From Actinomadura sp. KC06 (lineage in GTDB: Bacteria > Actinomycetota > Actinomycetes > Streptosporangiales > Streptosporangiaceae): a stretch of DNA of 48,094 nt. Numbering within the stretch: position 1 is the stretch's first letter; the number at the start of each line of letters is the position of its first letter. This document shows, piece after piece, positions 33,100 to 41,217 of the stretch. The notes beneath the pieces were generated by a model. It had not been told where the DNA came from, did not search any database, and saw nothing but the letters and a program-made list of their open reading frames with translations. The position numbers were made by a program, and so were the translations under genes. The DNA is taken from positions 1 through 48,094 of the forward strand of contig NZ_SMKT01000058.1 in the NCBI RefSeq assembly GCF_004348735.1. Direction: 5' to 3'.

Positions 33100-33138
33100 C
33101 GGACGGACGTCTCACAGAAACGGAAAGGAGCTGCCGCC

Positions 33139-33336
33139 ATGCCCATCCTGCGGGCTGACCAAAGCGCCTGCCAGGGCTATGCGAATTGCGTCGCCGGCGC
33201 CTCGGACGTCTACGACATCGACGATGACGGCGTCGTCGTCCTGCTCAAGGAGCGCGTCCCCGAAGAGGAACGGCGACGCGTCGAAGAGGCGGCGAGGAGC
33301 TGCCCCGTTTCGGCGTTGACCGTCGAGGGCGAATGA
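33139..33336 (+). CDS. 3Fe-4S ferredoxin of the dioxygenase
   Basis: The 65-aa protein has three cysteines in C11-x5-C17 and C55-P, the pattern of one 3Fe-4S cluster as in actinobacterial ferredoxins of phthalate dioxygenases and P450s. A GGAG ribosome site precedes the ATG. It should carry electrons from the reductase encoded next, with which it shares an ATGA overlap, to the Rieske centre of the alpha subunit. Confidence 0.95.
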   Translation: MPILRADQSACQGYANCVAGASDVYDIDDDGVVVLLKERVPEEERRRVEEAARSCPVSALTVEGE

Positions 33337-34565
33337 GCCGCACCGCGGTCGTGGTCGGCTCGTCGGTGGCGGGTATCCGCACCGCCCAGGCGCTGTCCGC
33401 CGGCGGTTTCGACGGTCGTGTTCTCGTCGTCGGCGACGAGAACACCGAGCCATATGACAAACCACCCCTGTCCAAGCATTTCCTCACCGGCGATTGGGCG
33501 GCCGGCAAGCTGTCCTTGCTGAACGGCGGGCCTGCGGACGAGCGGGTCGAGTTGCGTCTCGGAGTCGCCGCCGAGCATCTGGACGTCACGGATAAGCAGG
33601 TTCGGCTCGCCGACGGCACGCGGGTGCCTTATGACGTGTGCGTGATCGCGACCGGTGCGTCCGCCCGCCCCTCACCGTGGGCGGCGCGCGACGGCGTCCA
33701 CGTGCTGCGGACACTGAGCGACAGCGCCGCGTTGCGGCGGGATCTGCTGCGCGGCGGCGAGGTCGTGGTCGTCGGCGGCGGGTTCGTCGGCGCCGAGGTG
33801 GCCGCGACGGCGAACCGGCTCGGCTGCGCGGTGACCGTCGTCGATCCTCTTCTCGATCCGATGGCGCGGGTCCTCGGGCCGGAGGTCGGCCCGCTGCTGA
33901 CCAGGATCCATGAACGCCACGGCGTCCGGACCCGCTTCGGCACTGGCGTGGTCGCGATCGAAGGAACCGGCGGTGACCTGCGGGTGTTCCTGGACGACGG
34001 GGACGTCCTGCCCGCCTCGACCGTCGTGGTCGGCATCGGGGCCGTTCCCAACGACGGGTGGCTGCGCTCGTCCGGCCTGGACGTCGCAGACGGCGTGATC
34101 TGCGACGAGTACTGCCGCGCGCAGGGGACGCAGGACGTGTTCGCGGCCGGTGACGTGGCCCGGTGGCTCCACCCGCGCTATGGCGAGCACGTCAGGGTGG
34201 AGCACTGGACGAACGCCGTCGAGCAGGCGGCGTGCGTGGCCCGCAACATCGTCCACCCCGGTGAGCCGCTCCCCTACCGGCCGGTGGAGTATGTGTGGAG
34301 CGACCAGTACGACTGGAAGATCCAGATCGCCGGCACCCCGGCGCGGACGAGCGGCCACAAGCTGATCGGGGATCTCACGGGCGGCAGGCCGCGGGCCGCC
34401 GTCGCCTACACCGGCACCGGCGGACGGCTCGGCGCAGCCGTCACCCTCAACTGGCCGCGAGCGCTGGTCGCGTGCCGGCGGCTCCTGGCCGCCGAGGCGG
34501 ACTTCACCCAGGCGATCGCCGAGCTGGACCTGCTCGCGAACGCCCAGCCCACAGGAAGGCGATGA
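33333..34565 (+). CDS. NAD(P)H-dependent ferredoxin reductase (FAD)
   Basis: The 410-aa protein has an FAD-binding VVGSSVAGIRTAQAL at the N-terminus, an NAD(P)-binding VVVVGGGFVGAEVAATANRLG near residue 143, and VFAAGDVARW for the second FAD contact. It matches the BphA4/PhtAd type ferredoxin reductases. The start overlaps the ferredoxin stop, so electron carriers are co-translated. It passes electrons from NADH to the 3Fe-4S ferredoxin. Confidence 0.94.
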   Translation: MSRTAVVVGSSVAGIRTAQALSAGGFDGRVLVVGDENTEPYDKPPLSKHFLTGDWAAGKLSLLNGGPADERVELRLGVAAEHLDVTDKQVRLADGTRVPYDVCVIATGASARPSPWAARDGVHVLRTLSDSAALRRDLLRGGEVVVVGGGFVGAEVAATANRLGCAVTVVDPLLDPMARVLGPEVGPLLTRIHERHGVRTRFGTGVVAIEGTGGDLRVFLDDGDVLPASTVVVGIGAVPNDGWLRSSGLDVADGVICDEYCRAQGTQDVFAAGDVARWLHPRYGEHVRVEHWTNAVEQAACVARNIVHPGEPLPYRPVEYVWSDQYDWKIQIAGTPARTSGHKLIGDLTGGRPRAAVAYTGTGGRLGAAVTLNWPRALVACRRLLAAEADFTQAIAELDLLANAQPTGRR

Positions 34566-35299
34566 TGACCCGACCCTTCGCCGAGCTTCGCCGGCAGATC
34601 GCCGACGCCTGCCGCGTCCTCGCCGTCCGGGGCCTGGCCGACGGGATCCTCGGCCACATCAGCCTGCGGACCGGCCCCGACCAGCTCCTGGTCCGCTGCC
34701 GCGGGCCGCGCGAGCGCGGGCTCGCGCACACGGCCGCGTCCGACATCCACCTGGTGGACCTCGACGGCGCACCGGCCGCCGAGGGCGAACTCGACGGAGG
34801 CTGGACGCCCCCGAACGAGTTGCCCCTCCACGCCGAGGTGCTGCGGCGGCGTCCGGACGTCCAGGCCGTCGTGCACGCCCATCCGCCCGCCGTCGTGGCC
34901 GCCGACCTGGCCGGGCTGGCGATCCGGCCCATCATCGGGGCGTTCGACATCCCCGGCGCCCGGATCGCCCAGGCCGGGGTGCCGGTGTATCCGCGCGGCG
35001 TGCTGGTGCGGGACCGGCGGCTGGCCGGGGAAATGGTCGACGCGCTCGGCGACAAGGCCGTGGTCCTGCTCAGAGGGCACGGCATCACCAGCACCGGCGT
35101 CACCGTCCCCGAGGCGGTGCTGCGCGCGATCTCGGTCGACACGATCGCGCGGATGTCGCTGACGGTCGCGAGCGCGGGCGGGACGCTGCGCGACCTTCCC
35201 GACCGCGACCTCGCCGAACTTCCCGACCTAGGCGGCGGCTTCAACGAGGCCACCGCCTGGCGCCACGAGCTCAGCCGCCTCCAGCCGCTGGAGCACTGA
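34562..35299 (+). CDS. Class II aldolase/adducin-fold protein, probable aromatic-acid decarboxylase (PhtC-like)
   Basis: The 245-aa protein has the metal site of class II aldolases: a Glu in PPNELPLHAEV (E86), H105-A-H107 of VVHAHPP and H173 of LLRGHG. In actinobacterial phthalate operons the same kind of protein is 3,4-dihydroxyphthalate 2-decarboxylase and follows the dioxygenase electron chain, as here. It overlaps the reductase by 4 bp. Its 3' end overlaps the convergent cupin gene by 29 bp, so the two operons' mRNAs share antisense ends. An aldolase acting on a ring-cleavage product is the alternative. Confidence 0.82.
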   Translation: MMTRPFAELRRQIADACRVLAVRGLADGILGHISLRTGPDQLLVRCRGPRERGLAHTAASDIHLVDLDGAPAAEGELDGGWTPPNELPLHAEVLRRRPDVQAVVHAHPPAVVAADLAGLAIRPIIGAFDIPGARIAQAGVPVYPRGVLVRDRRLAGEMVDALGDKAVVLLRGHGITSTGVTVPEAVLRAISVDTIARMSLTVASAGGTLRDLPDRDLAELPDLGGGFNEATAWRHELSRLQPLEH

Positions 35300-36029
35300 G
35301 CTCGTCGCGGAGGCCGTGGAAGACGGCGAGCACGTCCCGTCCGTCCAGGGTCTCGGCATGGCCGGACGCCTTCAGCCGCACCTGCTCGCCGAGGTCGTGC
35401 ACGATGAAGCCGCCGTCGAACTCGTTGTGCCCGAGGTGCAGCTCGTAGGCGCACAGCGCGTGCAGCCCGCGGGTGAACAGGTCGCGCGGGGTGCGCAGCG
35501 CGCCGCCGGGCCAGGAGATCTCGACCTCTGAATCGTGGATCTCGAAGGCGAAGCCGCCCGCCCTCCGGCTCGTGTCCGGCGTGACCGGCTCGGCGCCCAG
35601 GCCGTCCCAGAACGGGTTGCGCGGCATGAGTTCCAGGCTGATGCGCCGCTTGCCGTCGCCGGAGTACGTCCGGTGGGCGACCTCTTGGGGCAGCCGCAGC
35701 AGGTCACCCGTCCTGCCCAGGTAGTGGCCGTACTGCCGGTCGCCCTCGGTCTCCTTGAACTCGACCCGGACGCTGCCGTGCACGATGTACAGGTACTGGT
35801 CGCCGTCGAGGTTGGTGTTCCAGAACGGCAGGCGGTCGGCAGCGCCGGTGGACTCCCAGATCGCGACGGGGCCGACGGCGCCCAGCTCGGCGGGCACGTG
35901 CGTAGGACGGTCCGCGGCCCCGCCGAACGCGATGACGTTGACGACGTCGAACAGCTCGTGCCTGCCGTCGATGTGCGACTCGCCGGGGCTGACCCGGAGG
36001 TCGGCGAAATCCGGATGCAGCTCGCTCAT
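35271..36029 (-). CDS. Cupin-fold protein (homogentisate-dioxygenase-like core), function unknown
   Basis: The 252-aa protein has a cupin-like beta core, FWNTNLDGDQYLYIVHGSVRVEF (about 69-91), followed by GDLLRLPQEVAHRTYSG. The usual HxH-x3-E metal motif is not evident: the first motif has Asp and Gln, and only His in the second region remains. It may be a metal-poor binding protein or an unusual dioxygenase. The ATG at 36029 overlaps the upstream hydrolase stop as ATGA. It is the last gene of the liv operon and converges with the decarboxylase gene. Confidence 0.7.
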   Translation of the reverse strand: MSELHPDFADLRVSPGESHIDGRHELFDVVNVIAFGGAADRPTHVPAELGAVGPVAIWESTGAADRLPFWNTNLDGDQYLYIVHGSVRVEFKETEGDRQYGHYLGRTGDLLRLPQEVAHRTYSGDGKRRISLELMPRNPFWDGLGAEPVTPDTSRRAGGFAFEIHDSEVEISWPGGALRTPRDLFTRGLHALCAYELHLGHNEFDGGFIVHDLGEQVRLKASGHAETLDGRDVLAVFHGLRDELSAPAAGGG

Positions 36030-37159
36030 GCCCGTAGTCCCTTCGACTCCAGCCAGCCGACCAGCGTGTCCGCGACGTACGCGATCAGGTCCGGCTGTCC
36101 CTGCAGGTAGTGGTTGCCGCCCTCGACCGGGACGAGCCGCCGGTCGCCATGGGGGATCGCGTCGTACATCGACCGGGCGTGGCTCGGGAAGCAGACCTGG
36201 TCCGCGGTGCCGTACATGACGAGCGTCGGGACGCTGGTCCGCGCGAGGTGGTGCGGGCCGTCGCAGTTGGAGTCGTCCACGCTCCACTGGCTCAGCCACG
36301 AGCGCAGGCTGGTGTGGTGGCCGAGCGTCGCCGGCAGCAGGTTGGACGTCACCGCCGGGCCCCACAGGGTGCCCGGCTTGCGGTCGGACGCGTCGAGGGT
36401 CATGTCGAGGAACCGCGGGTCGGCGACCGTGCCGTGCACAAGGAACGGCAGGTCGCGCAGACCGTCGGCGCGCTCGTCCAGCTCGGCTAGCTGGTCACGG
36501 ACCCAGGCGGTGATCCGCCGGCTGCGGGCGAGCTGGGCGGCCCGGTACCGCTCGACGAACTCGGGGCCGTACGGCGGGCCGTTGCGCGGATCGAACATGT
36601 CGAGGTGCGGGTCGCGCTCGGACGGGTCGTGCTCGTCGACGATCGCCGGGTCCAGCCACTCGGTGTACACGATCGCGCGGCCCGGGTGGGCCATCAGCGA
36701 CACGAGGCCGTCCACCGGCGGCAGCGCGGCCTTCGTCAGGTCGGGCGGGTCGCCCGCGGGCGTCGCGCGCACGGACGGGGACTCGGCCTGGCTCTGGTAG
36801 AAGGCGGTGAGCCCGCCGCCGCCGGAGTTCCCGATCAGGACGATCTTCTCGTAGCCGCGCTCGCGCAGGAACCCGACGGCCGACCCGACGTCGAGCACGC
36901 AGTTCTCCATGATGAGCGTGCTGTCGTTGCCGATGTACCGGGTGTTCAGGCCGACCGCGTCCACGCCGCGCTCGGCCAGGTGGCCCAGCAGGTAGTGCCC
37001 GAGGAAGTTCGAGCTCGGATGCACCACGACGACGGCCGTCCGCGACGGTTCCGCCGCGCGGTGCAGGGACGCCCACACCTTCCCGGCCATCCGGGCCACC
37101 CCGGAGTAGATGTCGACGCCGGCGCCCGCCGCCATCGGGATCCCGAGCAGCTCGATCAC
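36026..37159 (-). CDS. Alpha/beta hydrolase
   Basis: The 377-aa protein has the nucleophile elbow GNSGGGG (Ser112), a possible acid in LVMYGTADQVCFP and the His in GGNHYLQG near the C-terminus. An NFLGHYLLGHLAERG block lies near the oxyanion region. A long insertion between about residues 125 and 290 forms a large lid. It may hydrolyse an ester, a ring-cleavage product or an acyl-CoA. The gene is 31 bp downstream of an SDR gene in the liv operon, so it probably acts early on the imported compound, for example as an esterase. Confidence 0.83.
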   Translation of the reverse strand: MIELLGIPMAAGAGVDIYSGVARMAGKVWASLHRAAEPSRTAVVVVHPSSNFLGHYLLGHLAERGVDAVGLNTRYIGNDSTLIMENCVLDVGSAVGFLRERGYEKIVLIGNSGGGGLTAFYQSQAESPSVRATPAGDPPDLTKAALPPVDGLVSLMAHPGRAIVYTEWLDPAIVDEHDPSERDPHLDMFDPRNGPPYGPEFVERYRAAQLARSRRITAWVRDQLAELDERADGLRDLPFLVHGTVADPRFLDMTLDASDRKPGTLWGPAVTSNLLPATLGHHTSLRSWLSQWSVDDSNCDGPHHLARTSVPTLVMYGTADQVCFPSHARSMYDAIPHGDRRLVPVEGGNHYLQGQPDLIAYVADTLVGWLESKGLRA

Positions 37160-37190
37160 CGCTCACGCACCTTTCGTCCTTGTTCGGTTC

Positions 37191-37961
37191 TCATGCGATG
37201 AGGCGGCCGCCGTCCACGACGAGCGTCTGGCCCGTCATGAAGCGGGACTCGTCTCCGGCCAGGTAGAGGACGGCCTCGGCGATGTCCTTCGGCTCGCCGG
37301 GATGCCCGACGAGCAGCTTGCCGGTGAGGAAGCCGAGCCGGTCCTCGTCTTGGAAGACGGGGTCGGTGGCCGGCGTCCTGATCAGCCCCGGAGCGACCGC
37401 GTTGCACCGGATGCCCTGCTTGCCGTAGTCGAACGCGACCGACCTGGTCAGCGCGATGACACCGCCCTTGGCCGCCATGTACGCGGCAAAGCTCGGGCTG
37501 GCCACGAGCCCGGCCGTGGACGCCGTGTTGACGATCACGCCGCCGCCCCCGGCGACCATGTGCGGGATCGCGTACTTGCAGCCGAGGAAGACGCTCTTCA
37601 GCGTGGTGTCGATCGTCCTGTCCCACTCCGGCAAGGTCGTGTCGGCGACCGGACGGCCCAATGGCGCCCAGTAGGCGTTGTTGTGCAGGACGTGCGGCCC
37701 GCCGTGCGCCTCGGCCGCGCCGTCCACCATCGCCTGGACGGCCTCCGGGTCCGAGACGTCGGTCCGGCAGGCCCGCGCGGTGCCGCCCTCGGCGGCGATG
37801 GCCTCGACGGTCTGCCGGGCGCCCTCCTCGTCGATGTCCGCGACGGTCACCAGCGCGCCCTCGCGGGCGAAGCGGACGGCCGTCTCCCGGCCGATGCCGG
37901 ACGCGGCGCCGGTGACGATGACGGACCTCTCCTCAAAACGGCGGCGGGACGGCGACGGCAA
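37191..37961 (-). CDS. Short-chain dehydrogenase/reductase
   Basis: The 256-aa SDR has VTGAASGIGRE, NNAYWAP in place of NNAG, and the catalytic Ser-Tyr-Lys set in TASTAGLVASPSFAAYMAAKGG. The start is a TTG at 37961 with GGGAGAG upstream and no nearby ATG or GTG. It follows livF by 26 bp. The alcohol or carbonyl substrate is unknown. It may oxidise an alcohol side chain before ring attack. Confidence 0.88.
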   Translation of the reverse strand: MPSPSRRRFEERSVIVTGAASGIGRETAVRFAREGALVTVADIDEEGARQTVEAIAAEGGTARACRTDVSDPEAVQAMVDGAAEAHGGPHVLHNNAYWAPLGRPVADTTLPEWDRTIDTTLKSVFLGCKYAIPHMVAGGGGVIVNTASTAGLVASPSFAAYMAAKGGVIALTRSVAFDYGKQGIRCNAVAPGLIRTPATDPVFQDEDRLGFLTGKLLVGHPGEPKDIAEAVLYLAGDESRFMTGQTLVVDGGRLIA

Positions 37962-37987
37962 AGTGACTCTCCCTTGTTCGAGTGCGG

Positions 37988-38740
37988 CTATTCGCTGGAG
38001 CCGAGGTAGCCCTTGAGCAGTGACGGGTCCTCCGCCAGTTCGGCGGCGGCGCCGGACGCGGTGACGCGCCCGGCGGTGAGCACGTAGCCCCGGTCCGCCA
38101 CGGCGAGCCCCTGGGCGACGTTCTGCTCGACCAGCAGGACGGTCTGGCCGTCGGCGGCGAGCGTTCTGATCATCGCGAACACCTCCCGGACCAGCAGCGG
38201 CGACAGGCCGAGCGACGGCTCGTCCAGCAGGAGGAGCTTCGGCTTGGCCATCAGCGCGCGGCCGATCACCAGCATCTGCTGCTCGCCGCCGGAGAGGGTC
38301 CCGGCCTTCTGCGCGCGGCGGTCCTTGAGGCGAGGGAAGCGGTCGAAGATCTCGTCCAGCGTGGTCCGGACCTCCGCGCGGTCCCGGCGGGTGAACGCGC
38401 CGACCCGCAGGTTCTCCTCGACGGTCAGCCGGGGCAGCGCGCGCCGCCCCTCGGGCACGTGCACCATGCCGGCGCGCACCAGCAGGTCGCTGCGCAGGCC
38501 GGTGACGTCCCGGCCGTCCAGGGCGACCTTGCCGGACCAGGGGCGGATCATCCCGGAGACGGCGCGCAGCACGGTGCTCTTGCCCGCGCCGTTGGGCCCG
38601 AGCACCGCGACGAGCTCGCCGCGGCGCACCTCGACGCTCACGTCCGCCACCCCGGTGACGCGCCCGTACCCGGCGCGCAGCTCCGTGATCCGCAACAGCT
38701 CTTCTCGTTCAGGTGCCGCGTCTTCTCGTTCAGGTGCCAA
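37988..38740 (-). CDS. livF: Branched-chain-type ABC transporter ATP-binding protein LivF
   Basis: The 250-aa ATPase has Walker A GPNGAGKST, signature LSGGEQQMLVIGRAL, Walker B LLLLDEPSLGLSP and the LLVEQN H-loop region of LivF. The N-terminus MAPEREDAAPEREE is encoded by a recent 21-bp tandem duplication (38700-38738) that also spans the livG stop. The TTG at 38740 is the assigned start, but a TTG after the duplication, just before RITEL, is possible. It pairs with LivG to power the importer. Confidence 0.93.
   Translation of the reverse strand: MAPEREDAAPEREELLRITELRAGYGRVTGVADVSVEVRRGELVAVLGPNGAGKSTVLRAVSGMIRPWSGKVALDGRDVTGLRSDLLVRAGMVHVPEGRRALPRLTVEENLRVGAFTRRDRAEVRTTLDEIFDRFPRLKDRRAQKAGTLSGGEQQMLVIGRALMAKPKLLLLDEPSLGLSPLLVREVFAMIRTLAADGQTVLLVEQNVAQGLAVADRGYVLTAGRVTASGAAAELAEDPSLLKGYLGSSE
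38700..38738 (-). repeat. Tandem duplication at the livG-livF junction
   Basis: The 18-bp sequence at 38700-38717 recurs at 38721-38738, offset by 21 bp. On the coding strand it includes the last codons and stop of livG and the first codons of livF. The duplication adds the heptad APEREDA to the LivF N-terminus and moves the start relative to the livG stop. Confidence 0.85.
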
Positions 38741-39491
38741 GGTAGGCCGTCCTTACCTCTTCGCTGGCCAGCACCCGTCCGGGCGGTCCGTCGGTCAGCC
38801 TGCGACCGAAGTTGAGCACGGTCACGTGGTCGCAGATGTTCGAGATCACGTCCATGTCGTGCTCCACCACGACGACGGTCAGCCCCTCGTCCCGCAGCTC
38901 CCGGATCTTCGGGACGAGGGACCGCCGGTCCTCGGCGGTCATCCCGCTCGCGGGCTCGTCGAGCAGCAGCACCCGCGGCCGGGCCGCGAGGGCGCGCGCC
39001 ATTTCGAGCTGTTTCTGCAGGCCGTAGGGCAGTTCGGCGGCCCGCCGCCCGCGGTAGGCGGTCAGCCCGAACAGCTCCAGGGACTCCTCGGCCTGGGCGC
39101 GCAGGCGCCGGTCCGTGCCGGTCCTGAGCGGCCAGAGCGAGCGCGCCCCGGTGATCGCCCGGCTGTGCTGCCCGAGCAGCACGTTCTCCAGGACGGTCAG
39201 CCCGCCGAACAGCCGGATGTTCTGGAACGTCCGGACGATCCCGAGCGGCACCCGGCGCTGGGGGGTGAGGCGGGTGACGTCCCGTCCGGCGAGGACGACC
39301 CGGCCCGCGTCCGGCGGCACGTAGCCGGAGACGACGTTGAGCAGGGTCGTCTTGCCCGCGCCGTTCGGGCCGACGACGCCGTGCACCGACCCCTTCGCCA
39401 CGTCCAGATCGACCGCGCCGAGCGCCTCGACGCCCTGGAAGTTCTTGGTCACCGCGGACACCCGCAGCAGCGGCTCAGCCAACGGACTCAC
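38730..39491 (-). CDS. livG: Branched-chain-type ABC transporter ATP-binding protein LivG
   Basis: The 253-aa ATPase has Walker A GPNGAGKTT, IVRTFQNIRLF Q-loop region, LPYGLQKQLEMARALAARP in the signature region (the family LSYGQQR form, here PYGLQKQ), Walker B LLLDEPASGM and EHDMD H-loop. The C-terminus is the short LivG type. It starts with GTG at 39491, overlapping the livM end by 17 bp. Confidence 0.93.
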   Translation of the reverse strand: MSPLAEPLLRVSAVTKNFQGVEALGAVDLDVAKGSVHGVVGPNGAGKTTLLNVVSGYVPPDAGRVVLAGRDVTRLTPQRRVPLGIVRTFQNIRLFGGLTVLENVLLGQHSRAITGARSLWPLRTGTDRRLRAQAEESLELFGLTAYRGRRAAELPYGLQKQLEMARALAARPRVLLLDEPASGMTAEDRRSLVPKIRELRDEGLTVVVVEHDMDVISNICDHVTVLNFGRRLTDGPPGRVLASEEVRTAYLGT

Positions 39492-40335
39492 GCTCCCGTC
39501 GCGGGACGAGCCGCGGCAGCTTGATCCCGCCGTCGCCGCCCCGGCCGATCAGGCCCTGCGGACGGACGATCATCAGCGCCACGAACAGCAGGCCGTAGAC
39601 GATCTCGTACCACTCGTTGAGCCAGTCGAAGTAGATCGGCAGCAGGCTCAGCACGATGGCGCCGATGGCCGCGCCCCAGAAGTACTCGACCCCGCCGAGC
39701 ACGCAGTACAGGATGATCACGAGGGCCTGGTGCGGGCCGAACAGCTCCGGGGTGATGACCATGAGCTGGTGCGCGGACAGCGCCCCGGCGACGCCCGTCA
39801 CCGCGGCGGACGTGGCGAACGCGCCCACCGCGATGCGCGTGATGCGCAGCCCGGACGCCATCGCGGCGCGCTCGTCCTCCCGGATCGCCTTGTGCGCGAG
39901 GCCGAGCCGGGACCTGCTCAGCAGGACGAGGTACCCGACGACGAGCAGCACGCACCCGAGCACGAGTGGCACCGTCGTCCCGGTCATCCCGACCATGCCG
40001 CTGGCGCCGTCGACGTAGTCCCACTGCGAGATCAGCAGGTTGATCAGCTGGGAGAAGACGAACGTGATGATGGCGAGGTACAGCAGCGAGAGCCGCAGCG
40101 CCATCCACCCGATCAGCGCGCCCGCGACCGCCGCCGTGACGCCCGACGCGGCCATGGCGAGCGGCAGCGGCCAGGCGAAGTTGAGCGTCAGGATCGACGC
40201 GGTGTAGGCGCCGATCGCCATGAAGGCCGTGTGGCCGAACGAGTACTTGCCCGTCGAGACCGCGATCCAGTACCCGAGGGCCAGCAGCACGTTGATGCCG
40301 ACCTGGAGGACGACCGCCTCGTTGAAGCTGGACAT
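39475..40335 (-). CDS. livM: Branched-chain-type ABC transporter permease LivM
   Basis: The 286-aa permease has about eight transmembrane segments with the LivM features STGKYSFGHTAFMAIGAYTA near residue 27 and the EAA-like AIREDERAAMASGL loop. Its ATG at 40335 shares one base with the livH stop (TGATG). It forms the membrane channel with LivH. Confidence 0.93.
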   Translation of the reverse strand: MSSFNEAVVLQVGINVLLALGYWIAVSTGKYSFGHTAFMAIGAYTASILTLNFAWPLPLAMAASGVTAAVAGALIGWMALRLSLLYLAIITFVFSQLINLLISQWDYVDGASGMVGMTGTTVPLVLGCVLLVVGYLVLLSRSRLGLAHKAIREDERAAMASGLRITRIAVGAFATSAAVTGVAGALSAHQLMVITPELFGPHQALVIILYCVLGGVEYFWGAAIGAIVLSLLPIYFDWLNEWYEIVYGLLFVALMIVRPQGLIGRGGDGGIKLPRLVPRRERESVG

Positions 40336-41213
40336 CAGACCCTCTCCAACACGCCGGCGTTCCGGCCGAACAGCCCCTGCGGCCGCACCAGCAGGACGAT
40401 GCCGACGAGGATGAACACGATCAGGTCGCGGAGCGTCGCCGACAGGTAGGCCACGGTCAGCGTCTGGATCAGCCCGATGAGCAGGGCCGCGAACACGCCG
40501 CCGGTGACGCTGCCGAGCCCGCCCAGCACGATGATCATCAGCGCGGTGAGCGTGGTGGTGAACCCGTCGAACGGGCTGATCGAGTGGTAGGCGAGCCCGG
40601 TCAGCAGCCCCGCCGCCCCGGCCAGGACGCCCGAGAGCGCGAACGTGAGCAGGATGACCCGCTGCACCGGCACGCCGAGCAGGCCCGCGACGGTCGCGTC
40701 GTCCGACACCGCCCGGATCGCCGTGCCCCACGGGGTGCGTTCGAGGAACACGTACAGCCCGGCGGTCAGCAGCGTCGCCAGCAGCAGGATCACCAGCTGC
40801 GCGCCGGACACCGTGAAGACGCCGAGGTCGAGCCGGACGCCGGACAGCACGTCCGGCACCGAGCGCTGGTGGCTGCCGAACGCCTTGGTGACCACGGCGG
40901 TCAGCACCAGCCCGCAGCCGAGGCTGCTGAGGATCGACGCCGTCGGGAAGTCGGCGGACACGAACCGGAACGAGACGAAGTACACCGCCACCGCGACTCC
41001 TCCGCCGATCAGCGTCGCCGCGACGAAGCTCACCAGGAACGGCACCGGGGTCTCGGTCATGATGAGCGCGCCGAGGACGGCGCTCAGCATCGCCGTCTCG
41101 CCGAGGGCGAAGTTGAGCCGGTCCATGGCGCCGACCACCAGGTTGAAGCCCAGGGCGACCAGGCAGAAGGTCGCCCCGAGCAACAGACCGTTGAACAGTT
41201 GCTGTGCGAGCAT
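40335..41213 (-). CDS. livH: Branched-chain-type ABC transporter permease LivH
   Basis: The 292-aa permease opens with LFNGLLLGATFCLVALGFNLVVGAMDRLNFALGE, the LivH hallmark, and has AIRAVSDDATVAGLLGVP as coupling loop. It has about eight transmembrane helices. Its start lies 4 bp after the livK stop. In aromatic-degrading actinomycetes LivHM-type systems often import aromatic acids and not amino acids, which fits its neighbours. Confidence 0.93.
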   Translation of the reverse strand: MLAQQLFNGLLLGATFCLVALGFNLVVGAMDRLNFALGETAMLSAVLGALIMTETPVPFLVSFVAATLIGGGVAVAVYFVSFRFVSADFPTASILSSLGCGLVLTAVVTKAFGSHQRSVPDVLSGVRLDLGVFTVSGAQLVILLLATLLTAGLYVFLERTPWGTAIRAVSDDATVAGLLGVPVQRVILLTFALSGVLAGAAGLLTGLAYHSISPFDGFTTTLTALMIIVLGGLGSVTGGVFAALLIGLIQTLTVAYLSATLRDLIVFILVGIVLLVRPQGLFGRNAGVLERV

Positions 41214-41217
41214 GCGG

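Noticed and set aside
33105..33138. A fifth NCAGAR operator before the ferredoxin gene (CACAGAA)
   Set aside because: Only one half-site is present, with no matching right half at a 5-bp spacing.
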